A stretch of 53,493 nt of DNA, taken from Pseudoalteromonas sp. S16_S37 (GTDB taxonomy: Bacteria; Pseudomonadota; Gammaproteobacteria; Enterobacterales; Alteromonadaceae). Within the stretch, counting starts at the first letter, position 1; every line of letters starts with the position of its first letter. The stretch is taken from positions 1 to 53,493 of the forward strand of contig NZ_JAAUWV010000027.1 in NCBI RefSeq assembly GCF_014694405.1. Reading direction: 5' to 3'. The position numbers and the translations under genes are program-made. Shown here piece by piece: positions 17,960-25,618 of this stretch. Under the pieces are notes generated by a model, which saw only the letters and a list, made by a program, of their open reading frames with translations, was not told the origin of the DNA and searched no databases.

Positions 17960-18898
17960 ATGGCAGGCTATTTTTCTATATTTTTGGTGGTATTGACCAT
18001 TGGCTCTGGCTTACTTTGGCTACTAGACCATTTGGTTTATGCACCTAAGCGCAAAGACCGTATTGCATTGGCACAAGGCTCTTCCGAAGAGCCTCTTGAC
18101 GAAGATGTGATTGCGCAAATAGCACCAGAACCTGCCATTATTGAAGGTGCAAAGTCTATTTTCCCGATGATTGCGGCGATCACTATTTTCCGCTCATTCA
18201 TCTTTGAACCATTTCAAATCCCATCGGGCTCAATGATGCCAACTTTATTAGATGGTGATTTTATTTTGGTGCAAAAATACGCGTACGGCATTAAAGACCC
18301 AGTTTGGCGTTCACAATTGGTTGAAGTTGGCCAACCGCAGCGCGGTGATGTTATGGTGTTTAAATTTCCACTTGATGAGCGAATTGACTTCATTAAGCGA
18401 GTGATTGGCTTACCGGGTGACCATATTGTTTATCGTAATCGCCAGCTTTACATCAAGCCTAATTGCGCAGATGGCCAGCAGCAACAGGGCAGTTTGGTGT
18501 GTGGTGAGTATAATAAGATCAAACTTGATATTGTTAACAATGATGAATATACGCAAGGTTCAATGCCGCTGGTGCGTTTAACCGAAAGCCTGCCAGATGT
18601 GCAGCATGATATACTCATTAACCCGCAGGCTATAGAACCTGTAGAACGTTATCGCCCGCAACAACCTGGTACGAGAAAAGATGAATGGATAGTGCCAGAA
18701 GATAGCTATTTTGCAATGGGGGATAACCGTAACAACAGTCAAGATAGCCGTATGTGGGGATTTGTTCCTAAGGAGAACTTGGTCGGTAAAGCTGTCTTTA
18801 TTTGGATGAGTTTTGATTTTGAAAATGGCCCAGACAGCCTACTTCCAGGTTGGGTTCCAACTGGTGTTCGCTTTGAACGCCTAGGTAATATTCAGTAG
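17960..18898 (+). CDS. lepB: Signal peptidase I
   Basis: The membrane serine protease that removes signal peptides from exported proteins. The 312-residue protein has an N-terminal membrane anchor (about 2-25) and a second hydrophobic segment just before the catalytic box. The nucleophile is Ser91 in PSGSMMPT and the general base Lys146 in [11 protein letters not shown], at almost the same positions as in E. coli. Box [19 protein letters not shown], is intact. It starts 13 bases after lepA and ends 2 bases before rnc. Confidence 0.97.
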   Translation: MAGYFSIFLVVLTIGSGLLWLLDHLVYAPKRKDRIALAQGSSEEPLDEDVIAQIAPEPAIIEGAKSIFPMIAAITIFRSFIFEPFQIPSGSMMPTLLDGDFILVQKYAYGIKDPVWRSQLVEVGQPQRGDVMVFKFPLDERIDFIKRVIGLPGDHIVYRNRQLYIKPNCADGQQQQGSLVCGEYNKIKLDIVNNDEYTQGSMPLVRLTESLPDVQHDILINPQAIEPVERYRPQQPGTRKDEWIVPEDSYFAMGDNRNNSQDSRMWGFVPKENLVGKAVFIWMSFDFENGPDSLLPGWVPTGVRFERLGNIQ

Positions 18899-18900
18899 CA

Positions 18901-19578
18901 ATGAAAAAAAACGTAGCAGAATTATACAGTAAGATAGGATATCACTTTAGTAACGAGGTATTGCTTGAGCAGGCCATGACGCATCGTAGTCATAAAGGTC
19001 AGCACAATGAGCGATTAGAATTTCTTGGTGACTCAATTTTGAGCTTTGTCATCGCCAATGCCTTGTATCATAAATTTCCCAAAGCGCGTGAAGGTGACTT
19101 GAGCCGCATGCGTTCTACCTTAGTTAGAGGGCAAACTTTAGCTGAATTTGGTGTAGAGTTTAACTTAGGTGATTATTTAAGACTTGGCCCTGGTGAACTT
19201 AAAAGCGGCGGCTTTCGTCGTGAATCAACACTTGCAGATGCAGTAGAAGCGATTATTGGCGCCGTGTTTTTAGACTCTGACATTGATACTTGTAGCGAAT
19301 TGATTTTAACTTGGTACTCCTCTCGTTTAGATGCGATATCTCCAGGACATAACCAAAAAGACCCAAAAACGCTGCTGCAAGAATATTTACAAGCGCGAAA
19401 GTTGCCTTTACCTGGATACACAGTGATTGATACTAAAGGTCAGGCGCATAACCAAACGTTCACGGTTGAATGTATTGTGGAAGGGATGGAGAGCATAATT
19501 TCAGTAGGTAGCTCTCGTCGTAAAGCTGAGCAAAAAGCTGCCGAAAAAGCATTGAAGATTTTAAAAAATGACGCCTAA
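18901..19578 (+). CDS. rnc: Ribonuclease III
   Basis: A double-strand-specific endoribonuclease that processes rRNA precursors and regulates mRNAs. The 225 residues include the catalytic signature ERLEFLGDS (38-45 region, Glu40 and Asp44), the second acidic pair in DAVEAIIGA (Asp112, Glu115) and a C-terminal double-stranded RNA-binding domain ending [17 protein letters not shown]. The gene overlaps era by 11 bases, as is common in this operon. Confidence 0.97.
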   Translation: MKKNVAELYSKIGYHFSNEVLLEQAMTHRSHKGQHNERLEFLGDSILSFVIANALYHKFPKAREGDLSRMRSTLVRGQTLAEFGVEFNLGDYLRLGPGELKSGGFRRESTLADAVEAIIGAVFLDSDIDTCSELILTWYSSRLDAISPGHNQKDPKTLLQEYLQARKLPLPGYTVIDTKGQAHNQTFTVECIVEGMESIISVGSSRRKAEQKAAEKALKILKNDA

Positions 19579-20467
19579 CACACACTGTGGCATGGTTGCC
19601 ATCGTTGGACGCCCAAATGTGGGCAAGTCAACGTTACTCAATAAGATTGTGGAACAAAAGGTGAGTATCACCTCTCGTAAGCCACAAACCACTCGTCATC
19701 GCATTATGGGTATTCATACCGAAGGTGATTACCAAGCTGTCTACGTTGATACGCCAGGGCTTCACATTGAAGAGAAGCGTGCCATCAACCGTTTAATGAA
19801 CCGTGCAGCTTCAAGTTCAATCGGTGATGTTGAGCTGATCATTTTCGTTCTAGAGGGCACACTTTGGAACAGCGATGATGAAATGGTGTTAAACAAGGTC
19901 AAACAAAGTGGTCGTCCTGTACTTGTGGTGATGAATAAAGTTGACCAAGTAAAAGTGCAAGAAGATGTGCTAAAGCATATGCAATGGCTATCTGAGCAAG
20001 GCGATTTTGTTGGGATTGTACCAGTTTCTGCAAAGCAGAATAAAAACATCGATTTGGTAAAAGAGCAAGTGCGTGCGCGCTTACCTGAGAGTGAGTTTTA
20101 TTTCCCAGAAGACTATGTAACAGATCGCTCAATGCGCTTTTTAGCAGCAGAAATTGTGCGTGAAAAACTGATGCGTTTTATGGGTGATGAACTTCCATAC
20201 TCCGTTACTGTTGAAATTGAACAGTTTAAATGGCAAGACAATGGCGTTTGGCAGATCAATGCATTGATCTTAGTTGAGCGTGAATCACAAAAGCGTATGG
20301 TTATTGGTAATAAAGGCGAAAAGCTCAAAGTCATTGGTCGTGAAGCTCGTAAAGATTTAGAGGCTATGTTGGATAACAAGGTCTTTTTAGAGCTTTGGGT
20401 TAAAGTAAAATCAGGCTGGGCTGATGATGAGCGCGCACTACGTAGCTTAGGGTACGGAGAAGACTAA
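19568..20467 (+). CDS. era: GTPase Era
   Basis: An essential GTPase that binds the 3' end of 16S rRNA and promotes 30S maturation. The 299-residue protein carries GRPNVGKS (14-21), the switch region [17 protein letters not shown] and the SAKQNKN G5-like loop, then the KH domain with [13 protein letters not shown]. It begins inside rnc and ends directly before the TTG start of recO, so the three are translationally linked. Confidence 0.97.
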   Translation: MTPNTHCGMVAIVGRPNVGKSTLLNKIVEQKVSITSRKPQTTRHRIMGIHTEGDYQAVYVDTPGLHIEEKRAINRLMNRAASSSIGDVELIIFVLEGTLWNSDDEMVLNKVKQSGRPVLVVMNKVDQVKVQEDVLKHMQWLSEQGDFVGIVPVSAKQNKNIDLVKEQVRARLPESEFYFPEDYVTDRSMRFLAAEIVREKLMRFMGDELPYSVTVEIEQFKWQDNGVWQINALILVERESQKRMVIGNKGEKLKVIGREARKDLEAMLDNKVFLELWVKVKSGWADDERALRSLGYGED

Positions 20468-21157
20468 TTGCAAAACGACTTTCGGCAAGTGTATTTGCTT
20501 CATCGTAGAGCGCACAGCGACTCTCAATGGATGCTGAATATGCTTGTTGAGGGCGTTGGTCATTTAAGTATGATCGCGCGTATCAAAGGTAAACAGTCAC
20601 TAAAACACAACGCACATCTTAGACCTTTCGCTCCTATTTTGGCCCAATATGCTGGCCGTTACGACCTAAAATATTTAAACTCCTTTGAGCTGGCTCAAAA
20701 TCCATTAGAATTGCAGGGCAAGCAGCTGTATTGTGGTTTTTATTTGAATGAGCTGACCTATCGTATCGTGCCTCGTAATGAGCCTTTAGAGCAAGTATTC
20801 GAGTTATACCAAACTCATTTATGCTCGTTAGCGCAAAATAACGATGTTGAACCTATTTTGCGTAGTTATGAGTTTCAGTTGCTAAGTGCATTAGGTTTTG
20901 GGATTGAGTTTGATATTGATGCCCATGGTGAGCCGATAACGGCAAATTTACATTATCAATATATACCTGAATTAGGATTTGAACCGATAGACACGCCACA
21001 ATACGGTTTTTCGGGCGCAGTTTTATTAGCAATGGCAGAGCATGATTTTGCCAAAGCAACCGTTCGTACTCCAGCAAAACACTTGAGTCGATATTTATTG
21101 AAACCCCTTTTAGGAAACAAGGCGCTAAAAAGCCGCGAATTATTTATATCAAGGTAG
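20468..21157 (+). CDS. recO: DNA repair protein RecO
   Basis: A RecF-pathway mediator that loads RecA on SSB-coated single strands and anneals DNA. The 229 residues contain an N-terminal OB-fold ([31 protein letters not shown]) and the helical middle ([33 protein letters not shown]). The C terminus has [20 protein letters not shown]. Translation starts at TTG immediately after the era stop; no better start exists. The zinc cysteines found in some RecO proteins are absent, which is normal for gammaproteobacteria. Confidence 0.94.
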   Translation: MQNDFRQVYLLHRRAHSDSQWMLNMLVEGVGHLSMIARIKGKQSLKHNAHLRPFAPILAQYAGRYDLKYLNSFELAQNPLELQGKQLYCGFYLNELTYRIVPRNEPLEQVFELYQTHLCSLAQNNDVEPILRSYEFQLLSALGFGIEFDIDAHGEPITANLHYQYIPELGFEPIDTPQYGFSGAVLLAMAEHDFAKATVRTPAKHLSRYLLKPLLGNKALKSRELFISR

Positions 21158-21161
21158 GGCT

Positions 21162-21896
21162 ATGAAAGAGATTTTTTTGGGCGTTAACGTAGATCACATT
21201 GCAACACTCAGACAGGCACGCGGCACCAGTTACCCCGATCCTGCCCACGCAGCAAGCGTTGCTGAGCATGCCGGTGCAGATGGCATCACTATTCACTTGC
21301 GTGAAGACCGTCGTCATATTCAAGACTCAGATGTATATGTAATGGCTAAAACCATTCAAACACGTATGAACCTTGAAATCGCTGTAACAGATGAAATGTT
21401 GGCTATCGCCCAAGAAGTGAAGCCTGAATATGTGTGTTTAGTACCTGAAAAGCGTGAAGAGCTCACAACTGAAGGTGGGTTGGATGTGATAGGCAACCAA
21501 GCAAAAATCACTGAAGCTGTAAAAGCGCTCGAAGCTTCAGGTATTAAGGTGAGCTTGTTTATTGATGCAAACAAAGCGCAAATTGATGCTGCAAAAGCCA
21601 CGGGTGCTCCTTACATAGAGATCCACACTGGTGCTTACGCCGATGCAGAAAATGACAAACAACAAGCACAAGAATTAGAACGCATCCGCGAAGGTGTACA
21701 ATATGCACATAGCTTAGGCATTATCGTGAATGCGGGTCATGGTTTGCATTATCATAATGTGAAACCCATCGCTCAAATGCCTGAAATTTATGAATTAAAT
21801 ATTGGTCATGCGATTGTCGCTCGCGCTGCAATTGATGGCTTAGAAAAAGCTGTCAGAGACATGAAGCGTTTGATGCTAGAAGCCAGACAGGCTTAA
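21162..21896 (+). CDS. pdxJ: Pyridoxine 5'-phosphate synthase
   Basis: It condenses 1-deoxy-D-xylulose 5-phosphate with 3-amino-1-hydroxyacetone phosphate to form pyridoxine 5'-phosphate, the ring-closing step of vitamin B6 synthesis. The 244-residue TIM barrel has the typical start [20 protein letters not shown], the [11 protein letters not shown] loop, [18 protein letters not shown] and the C-terminal [11 protein letters not shown] and [12 protein letters not shown] blocks. Last gene of the lepA operon, 4 bases after recO, and followed by a strong terminator. Confidence 0.97.
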   Translation: MKEIFLGVNVDHIATLRQARGTSYPDPAHAASVAEHAGADGITIHLREDRRHIQDSDVYVMAKTIQTRMNLEIAVTDEMLAIAQEVKPEYVCLVPEKREELTTEGGLDVIGNQAKITEAVKALEASGIKVSLFIDANKAQIDAAKATGAPYIEIHTGAYADAENDKQQAQELERIREGVQYAHSLGIIVNAGHGLHYHNVKPIAQMPEIYELNIGHAIVARAAIDGLEKAVRDMKRLMLEARQA

Positions 21897-21912
21897 TTTT
21901 TATATTTAACGC

Positions 21913-21947
21913 ATAATAAAGGTCACGTCAGTGGCCTTTATTATTTT
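21913..21947 (+). terminator. Terminator after pdxJ
   Basis: ATAATAAAGGTCAC pairs with GTGGCCTTTATTAT around a 4-base loop (14-bp stem with one G-T pair) and is followed by TTT. It marks the end of the lepA-to-pdxJ operon. Confidence 0.85.
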
Positions 21948-21965
21948 AGTAAGTTAAAAGATCTT

Positions 21966-22802
21966 ATGAAACCTTGGCAAACTGCATTTATAGAGCGGTA
22001 TCAGTTATCAACAGATTATATAAAAGATGCGGCCCCAATTGTTGCTTGGCTGAATCAGCAAGTCAGTAGTGCCGTGCGTCCTTATTGTCTGGGTATTAAT
22101 GGCGCGCAAGGGTCTGGAAAATCAACCCTAGCGGCGTATTTGGTAGAGCACCTAAACGACAGTGGCTATCGCACCGACAGGGTATCGCTTGATGATTTTT
22201 ACCTAAGCTCAAATGAGCGAAAACAGCGTGCCAGCCAAGTCCATCCTTTGTTTGCAACGCGCGGTGTGCCTGGCACCCATGACACTGCTTTAGTCCAACA
22301 AGTTTTGGCTGACTTTAAACAGCGGCGTTCGTTACTGTTACCACGCTTTGATAAAGCAATTGACGAGCCCTGTGCAACTTACTTGTGGCCCAAACATCAG
22401 CAGCCACTGGATATATTGATTTTTGAAGGGTGGTGCGTGGGTATCACGGCCCAATCAAATGAGCAGCTAAGTGGCCCAATCAACCAATTAGAGTGTGAAG
22501 ATGATAAAAATGGTCATTTTAGAGCGTTAGTTAACGCGTTTTTGGCCACTGACTATCAACCACTGTTTTCGCACTTAGACAACCTTATTTACTTGGATGT
22601 CGGTCACTTTGAACGAGTATTTAAATGGCGTTTACAACAAGAAAAACAGTTGATAGCGCGCACAGGTAAAGGGATGAGTGACCAACAAATTAAATACTTC
22701 ATCATGTTCTTTCAGCGCTTAACTGAACACGGCTTTGATGTTTTGCCGCATTTTTGTGACTTACATGTGAAGGTATTAGAGAATCACCGCTTCACGCTCT
22801 AG
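21966..22802 (+). CDS. P-loop kinase of the D-glycerate 3-kinase type
   Basis: A 278-residue P-loop protein with a Walker A motif GAQGSGKS at 46-53. A downstream SLDDFYLSSNERKQRA segment and the block HPLFATRGVPGTHD are characteristic of plant-type glycerate kinase and its fungal and bacterial relatives (Tda10-like, related to the phosphoribulokinase/uridine kinase group). The GWCVG stretch follows the Walker B-like strand LDILIFEG. Substrate is not proven by sequence; phosphorylation of D-glycerate is the family expectation. It is separated from pdxJ by a terminator and followed 26 bases later by a GNAT gene. Confidence 0.82.
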   Translation: MKPWQTAFIERYQLSTDYIKDAAPIVAWLNQQVSSAVRPYCLGINGAQGSGKSTLAAYLVEHLNDSGYRTDRVSLDDFYLSSNERKQRASQVHPLFATRGVPGTHDTALVQQVLADFKQRRSLLLPRFDKAIDEPCATYLWPKHQQPLDILIFEGWCVGITAQSNEQLSGPINQLECEDDKNGHFRALVNAFLATDYQPLFSHLDNLIYLDVGHFERVFKWRLQQEKQLIARTGKGMSDQQIKYFIMFFQRLTEHGFDVLPHFCDLHVKVLENHRFTL

Positions 22803-22828
22803 GGTGTAACTAAACAATAAGGACAGTT

Positions 22829-23377
22829 ATGGCACCTACTTTATACATCAAACATTTACAAATAAGACCTTTTTTAGCCAAAGATCTCGAGTATTTTGCA
22901 CAGTATCGAAATATAAAAGAGGTAGCCCGTTATCAAAGCTGGGAAAATTACACGCTAGCTGATGCCCAGCGGCTATTTGATAATATGGACTATAAGACTT
23001 TTAGCGAAGCCGGAAAATGGTTTCAACTTGCCATTGTCGATTCATCCTCTGATCATATATTGGGTGATTTAGCCATACACTTTATCGATGATGAGCAAGT
23101 TGAAATCGGTTTTACCATTGCCCCGACTAACCAGCGCCAGGAGGTGGCAAGTAATGCAGTAATAGCCTTACTCGGTTACTTGTTTAATGAATTGAATAAG
23201 CACCGTGTTATTGCAATCACCGACGCTAAAAATGAAGCTGCACAACGTCTTTTAAAGCGTTTGGGGTTTCGCCTTGAAGCTCATTACCTGCAAAACGTAT
23301 TTTTTAAAGGTGAGTGGGCAGACGAATGTTTGTACGCGATGCTTGCGTCTGAATTTAATCGCTCTACTGGTACTTAA
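22829..23377 (+). CDS. GNAT-family N-acetyltransferase (RimJ/RimL type)
   Basis: A 182-residue acetyl-CoA-dependent transferase. The N-terminal LQIRPFLAKDLEYFAQYRN, the central LGDLAIHFIDDEQVEIGFTI strands, and the acetyl-CoA loop region TNQRQEVASNAVIALLGYLF match the GNAT_3 (RimJ/RimL) group. AAQRLLKRLGFRLEAHY near the C terminus is the usual 'N-x-A-x-x-L-x-x-x-G-F' helix. The acceptor (protein terminus, polyamine or drug) cannot be told. Probably cotranscribed with the kinase gene just upstream. Confidence 0.86.
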   Translation: MAPTLYIKHLQIRPFLAKDLEYFAQYRNIKEVARYQSWENYTLADAQRLFDNMDYKTFSEAGKWFQLAIVDSSSDHILGDLAIHFIDDEQVEIGFTIAPTNQRQEVASNAVIALLGYLFNELNKHRVIAITDAKNEAAQRLLKRLGFRLEAHYLQNVFFKGEWADECLYAMLASEFNRSTGT

Positions 23378-23433
23378 AAAGACACAGAGCTAGACAAGGT
23401 AAGCGTAGGGAGCATTACAACTTGCATTTTAGC

Positions 23434-23462
23434 TAAGCCGCAGCAATACTCGCTGCAGCTTA
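23434..23462. repeat. Hairpin between convergent genes
   Basis: TAAGC-c-GCAGC and GCTGC-a-GCTTA form a 10-bp stem with one internal mismatch and a 7-base loop. It lies between the GNAT gene and the convergent amidohydrolase remnant. Neither side has a clear T run, so it may be a weak terminator or simply a processed 3' end. Confidence 0.45.
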
Positions 23463-23476
23463 CTAAACGATTGATA

Positions 23477-24136
23477 TCAAAGCCCGATGATTGCGCCATG
23501 TTTTACCACAAGGTGTGGTTTTTGCAAGGTATACAATGTGGCATAGGGGTTTTGTTCAACAACAACAAAATCCGCTTGCTTGCCTGTTTGTATAGTCCCT
23601 AATTTGCCATCGACGGAGAATGCAATGGCATTGCCATAGGTCATGGCTTTGAGAATGTGTTGATTGCTTATTCCTGCTTTTTGCCACAGTGCAGCTTCTC
23701 CAAATATTGATACGCCATGCAACGTGCCTGGATTACCCGCGTCTGTGCCAAACGCGATGTTGATGCCTGCCTCTAGCGCTCGTTTTAGGTTCTGCTTTTG
23801 GAGTTCTTCAAGCTTGCTCGAGAATAGAGTCTGTAGCTGAGCTACGATTGATTGACCTTGCTTACCTAGCTTGGCTATTTTTTCCTCTGGTTCATCGACT
23901 AAGGGCATATACTGCAAAAGTAACTGGAACATTTGGCCTGTTTTGTCACTCTGTAGCATGAGCTGCTTGAAGCTATCAATTGTGGCTTTATCACCATGTT
24001 GGTGTTGAAAAGGCGTAAATTCTAAAGTATTTTTAAACAGTTGAAAGTAATGGTTATATGCTGAGAGTGTAGGCATATAGGTAACATTGTTTAGTTTGGC
24101 CAGAGCGGGGTTATTGAATAGTAACAATACGTTTGA
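23477..24136 (-). pseudogene. Amidohydrolase (imidazolonepropionase-like) C-terminal remnant
   Basis: The reading frame of 216 codons covers only the second half of a metal-dependent amidohydrolase. It keeps a strand like YMPTLSAYNHYF, the metal-ligand region AFGTDAGNPGTLHG (the last catalytic Asp), ILKAMTYGNAIAFSVDGKLG and IQTGKQADFVVVEQNPY, then the closing beta-sandwich. Intact relatives have about 430-480 residues and begin with a signal peptide and an HxH metal motif; both the HxH and middle His ligands are absent here. An in-frame TAA stands three codons before the first possible start (TTG 24127), and no N-terminal half is seen upstream. It is most likely inactive. Confidence 0.8.
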
Positions 24137-24209
24137 TTAAAGGATTTTTTTGTAAAGCCTGAGGGCGTCATTAAAAATACAGTTCAGAGTTATAAAAAAC
24201 TTAGGCTCT

Positions 24210-24225
24210 TTCCAAAGCTTTGGAA
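24210..24225. repeat. 16-base perfect palindrome
   Basis: TTCCAAAGCTTTGGAA reads the same on both strands. It is followed after a few bases by ATTTTTTT, giving a terminator-like look on the plus strand, though no plus-strand gene ends here. It could be a protein-binding site or a relic of a lost gene's end. Confidence 0.5.
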
Positions 24226-24321
24226 TGAAATTTTTTTAGCCCAATCGAAAGAAAACTAGGCAGGCAATTAGTTATTTGTCGTACGATCAATAGCTCCGTC
24301 AAAAAGCGTTAGTTAATACAC

Positions 24322-24350
24322 TGATTAAAGCTAAGAATTAGCTTTAATCA
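24322..24350. repeat. 13-bp perfect inverted repeat with 3-base loop
   Basis: TGATTAAAGCTAA and TTAGCTTTAATCA flank GAA. It lies about 95 bases past the stop of the Fic gene. There is no T tract on the minus strand, so it is not a standard terminator; it may stabilise the fic transcript end or bind a regulator. Confidence 0.55.
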
Positions 24351-24444
24351 GTTAGGATATCTAAGACGGCTCAATTTAGCTTTTTACAAGACTTTATTAG
24401 TGAATATTGATTTATCTAAAAGGTTTTTTTGTGCAAAGATCCGG

Positions 24445-25563
24445 TTAGTTAGCTACTCTTTTGTCAATAATATCCTCACTTGCCAATAAAATATCCTCCC
24501 AACATTGCCAAAGCTTAAAGATATAGGGACATTCTAGTACCTTGGTGTTATTGGCATTACTGAGCGTTTTCACTTCCAACAATCCTGTCTGCAGCATAAC
24601 GGTGGCTGCTTCGACGTAATGATGTGCTGTTTGCATATTTATAATGGGGGTATCGTACAGTTGCTGGACTAGTTCCTCCCACCCTTTTGGTTTCATGCAG
24701 CATGCGAGTGCAAGCCTAAATTGTTGTTCACACTCGCTCAAAGCTTGTGCTATTTGTCTTTGTTTTTGTTCGAGCCACCTAAATGCGGTTTCCCAATAGT
24801 TGAGCCATGAAACTATGTCGTCTCTTTGGTAAGCATTGTGTTTATTCTCGTATTGCACTGAGCTGTTGGCTAATCTAAAAAAAAGTGGGTGTAGCCAATA
24901 GTTGTTTCGAACATGGGATAGTGCCCCATCTAGAAATGCTCTAGCTACTCTACCATTGCCATCGTTAAAAGGGTGGACAACTAAAAACTGATCATAAAGA
25001 CTTAGTGCGTGCTCTAAGGAGGTGGGTGGTTGTTGGTCCAATGCGTTATACCAATCTTGCATCAGGCTGTGAATTCGATTGGCATCTGCAGCTACAAAAC
25101 GCGCTGTATCAGGGCTCTTACCTCCAATCCAGCATGGAGAGGTTCGATATTCACCATGATTACCTACTTCGGGGGCCAATATCTGATGTACCTTCTGTAA
25201 GAGTACATTTCTTGAAGGGCTTTTAATAGCTAGTTGCTCTTTAGCAAACAAGCATCCTCGCTGAAAATTGTAAATTTGACTCCACAGCTGCTGAGTCACT
25301 GGGTTTGTGGTTTGAACGCCAAGAGAGCAAACGGATAGTTGTTTATGGCTAACTTGTTTTCCTTCACGCAAACTCACGCTCCCTGCTAAATAACGGCTAA
25401 AAAACTTAGCGTGAACTGGCGCAATTGAGTAGACATTTAGTCGTTTCTGTATCGATTGTAGGGTTGATGATACAGGTGTGACTTTGTGTTTAAGAAAATT
25501 GGGCACATAGCATTGATAGGGTTGATTGTTTTTTTGCCAAATGCAGTTTTCATAAGAAGGCAT
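24445..25563 (-). CDS. Fic-domain protein (predicted AMP-transferase type)
   Basis: A 372-residue protein with the exact Fic signature HPFNDGNGRVAR at 197-208 (catalytic His197, ATP-phosphate loop) and the preceding flap GEYRTSPCWIGG (about 137-148) that positions target residues. Fic enzymes usually transfer AMP from ATP to a protein hydroxyl, though some carry other activities. The N-terminal part is where class II proteins carry an inhibitory (S/T)xxxE(G/N) helix; here the nearest stretch is SVSLREGK (62-69), which does not fit exactly. No small antitoxin gene precedes it. The C-terminal region is helical and may be a winged-helix. Target unknown. Confidence 0.88.
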   Translation of the reverse strand: MPSYENCIWQKNNQPYQCYVPNFLKHKVTPVSSTLQSIQKRLNVYSIAPVHAKFFSRYLAGSVSLREGKQVSHKQLSVCSLGVQTTNPVTQQLWSQIYNFQRGCLFAKEQLAIKSPSRNVLLQKVHQILAPEVGNHGEYRTSPCWIGGKSPDTARFVAADANRIHSLMQDWYNALDQQPPTSLEHALSLYDQFLVVHPFNDGNGRVARAFLDGALSHVRNNYWLHPLFFRLANSSVQYENKHNAYQRDDIVSWLNYWETAFRWLEQKQRQIAQALSECEQQFRLALACCMKPKGWEELVQQLYDTPIINMQTAHHYVEAATVMLQTGLLEVKTLSNANNTKVLECPYIFKLWQCWEDILLASEDIIDKRVAN

Positions 25564-25618
25564 AATATTACTCTCTGAAAAAAGGGCAAATATTTATGAT
25601 TTGCCCCATGTATTTAGG

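Larger units (their letters stand above)
24139..24444. other. Intergenic stretch, no gene seen
   Basis: About 300 AT-rich bases between the amidohydrolase remnant and the Fic gene. No ORF, tRNA or recognisable IS end was found. It contains two perfect palindromes (listed separately). The missing 5' half of the amidohydrolase is not recognisable here, so the sequence was probably replaced by a deletion or insertion event. Confidence 0.5.

Noticed and set aside
24445..25563. Fic gene as the toxin of a Fic/antitoxin (class I) pair
   Set aside because: No small upstream ORF with an inhibitory motif is present; the gene just upstream encodes the 704-residue secreted protein.
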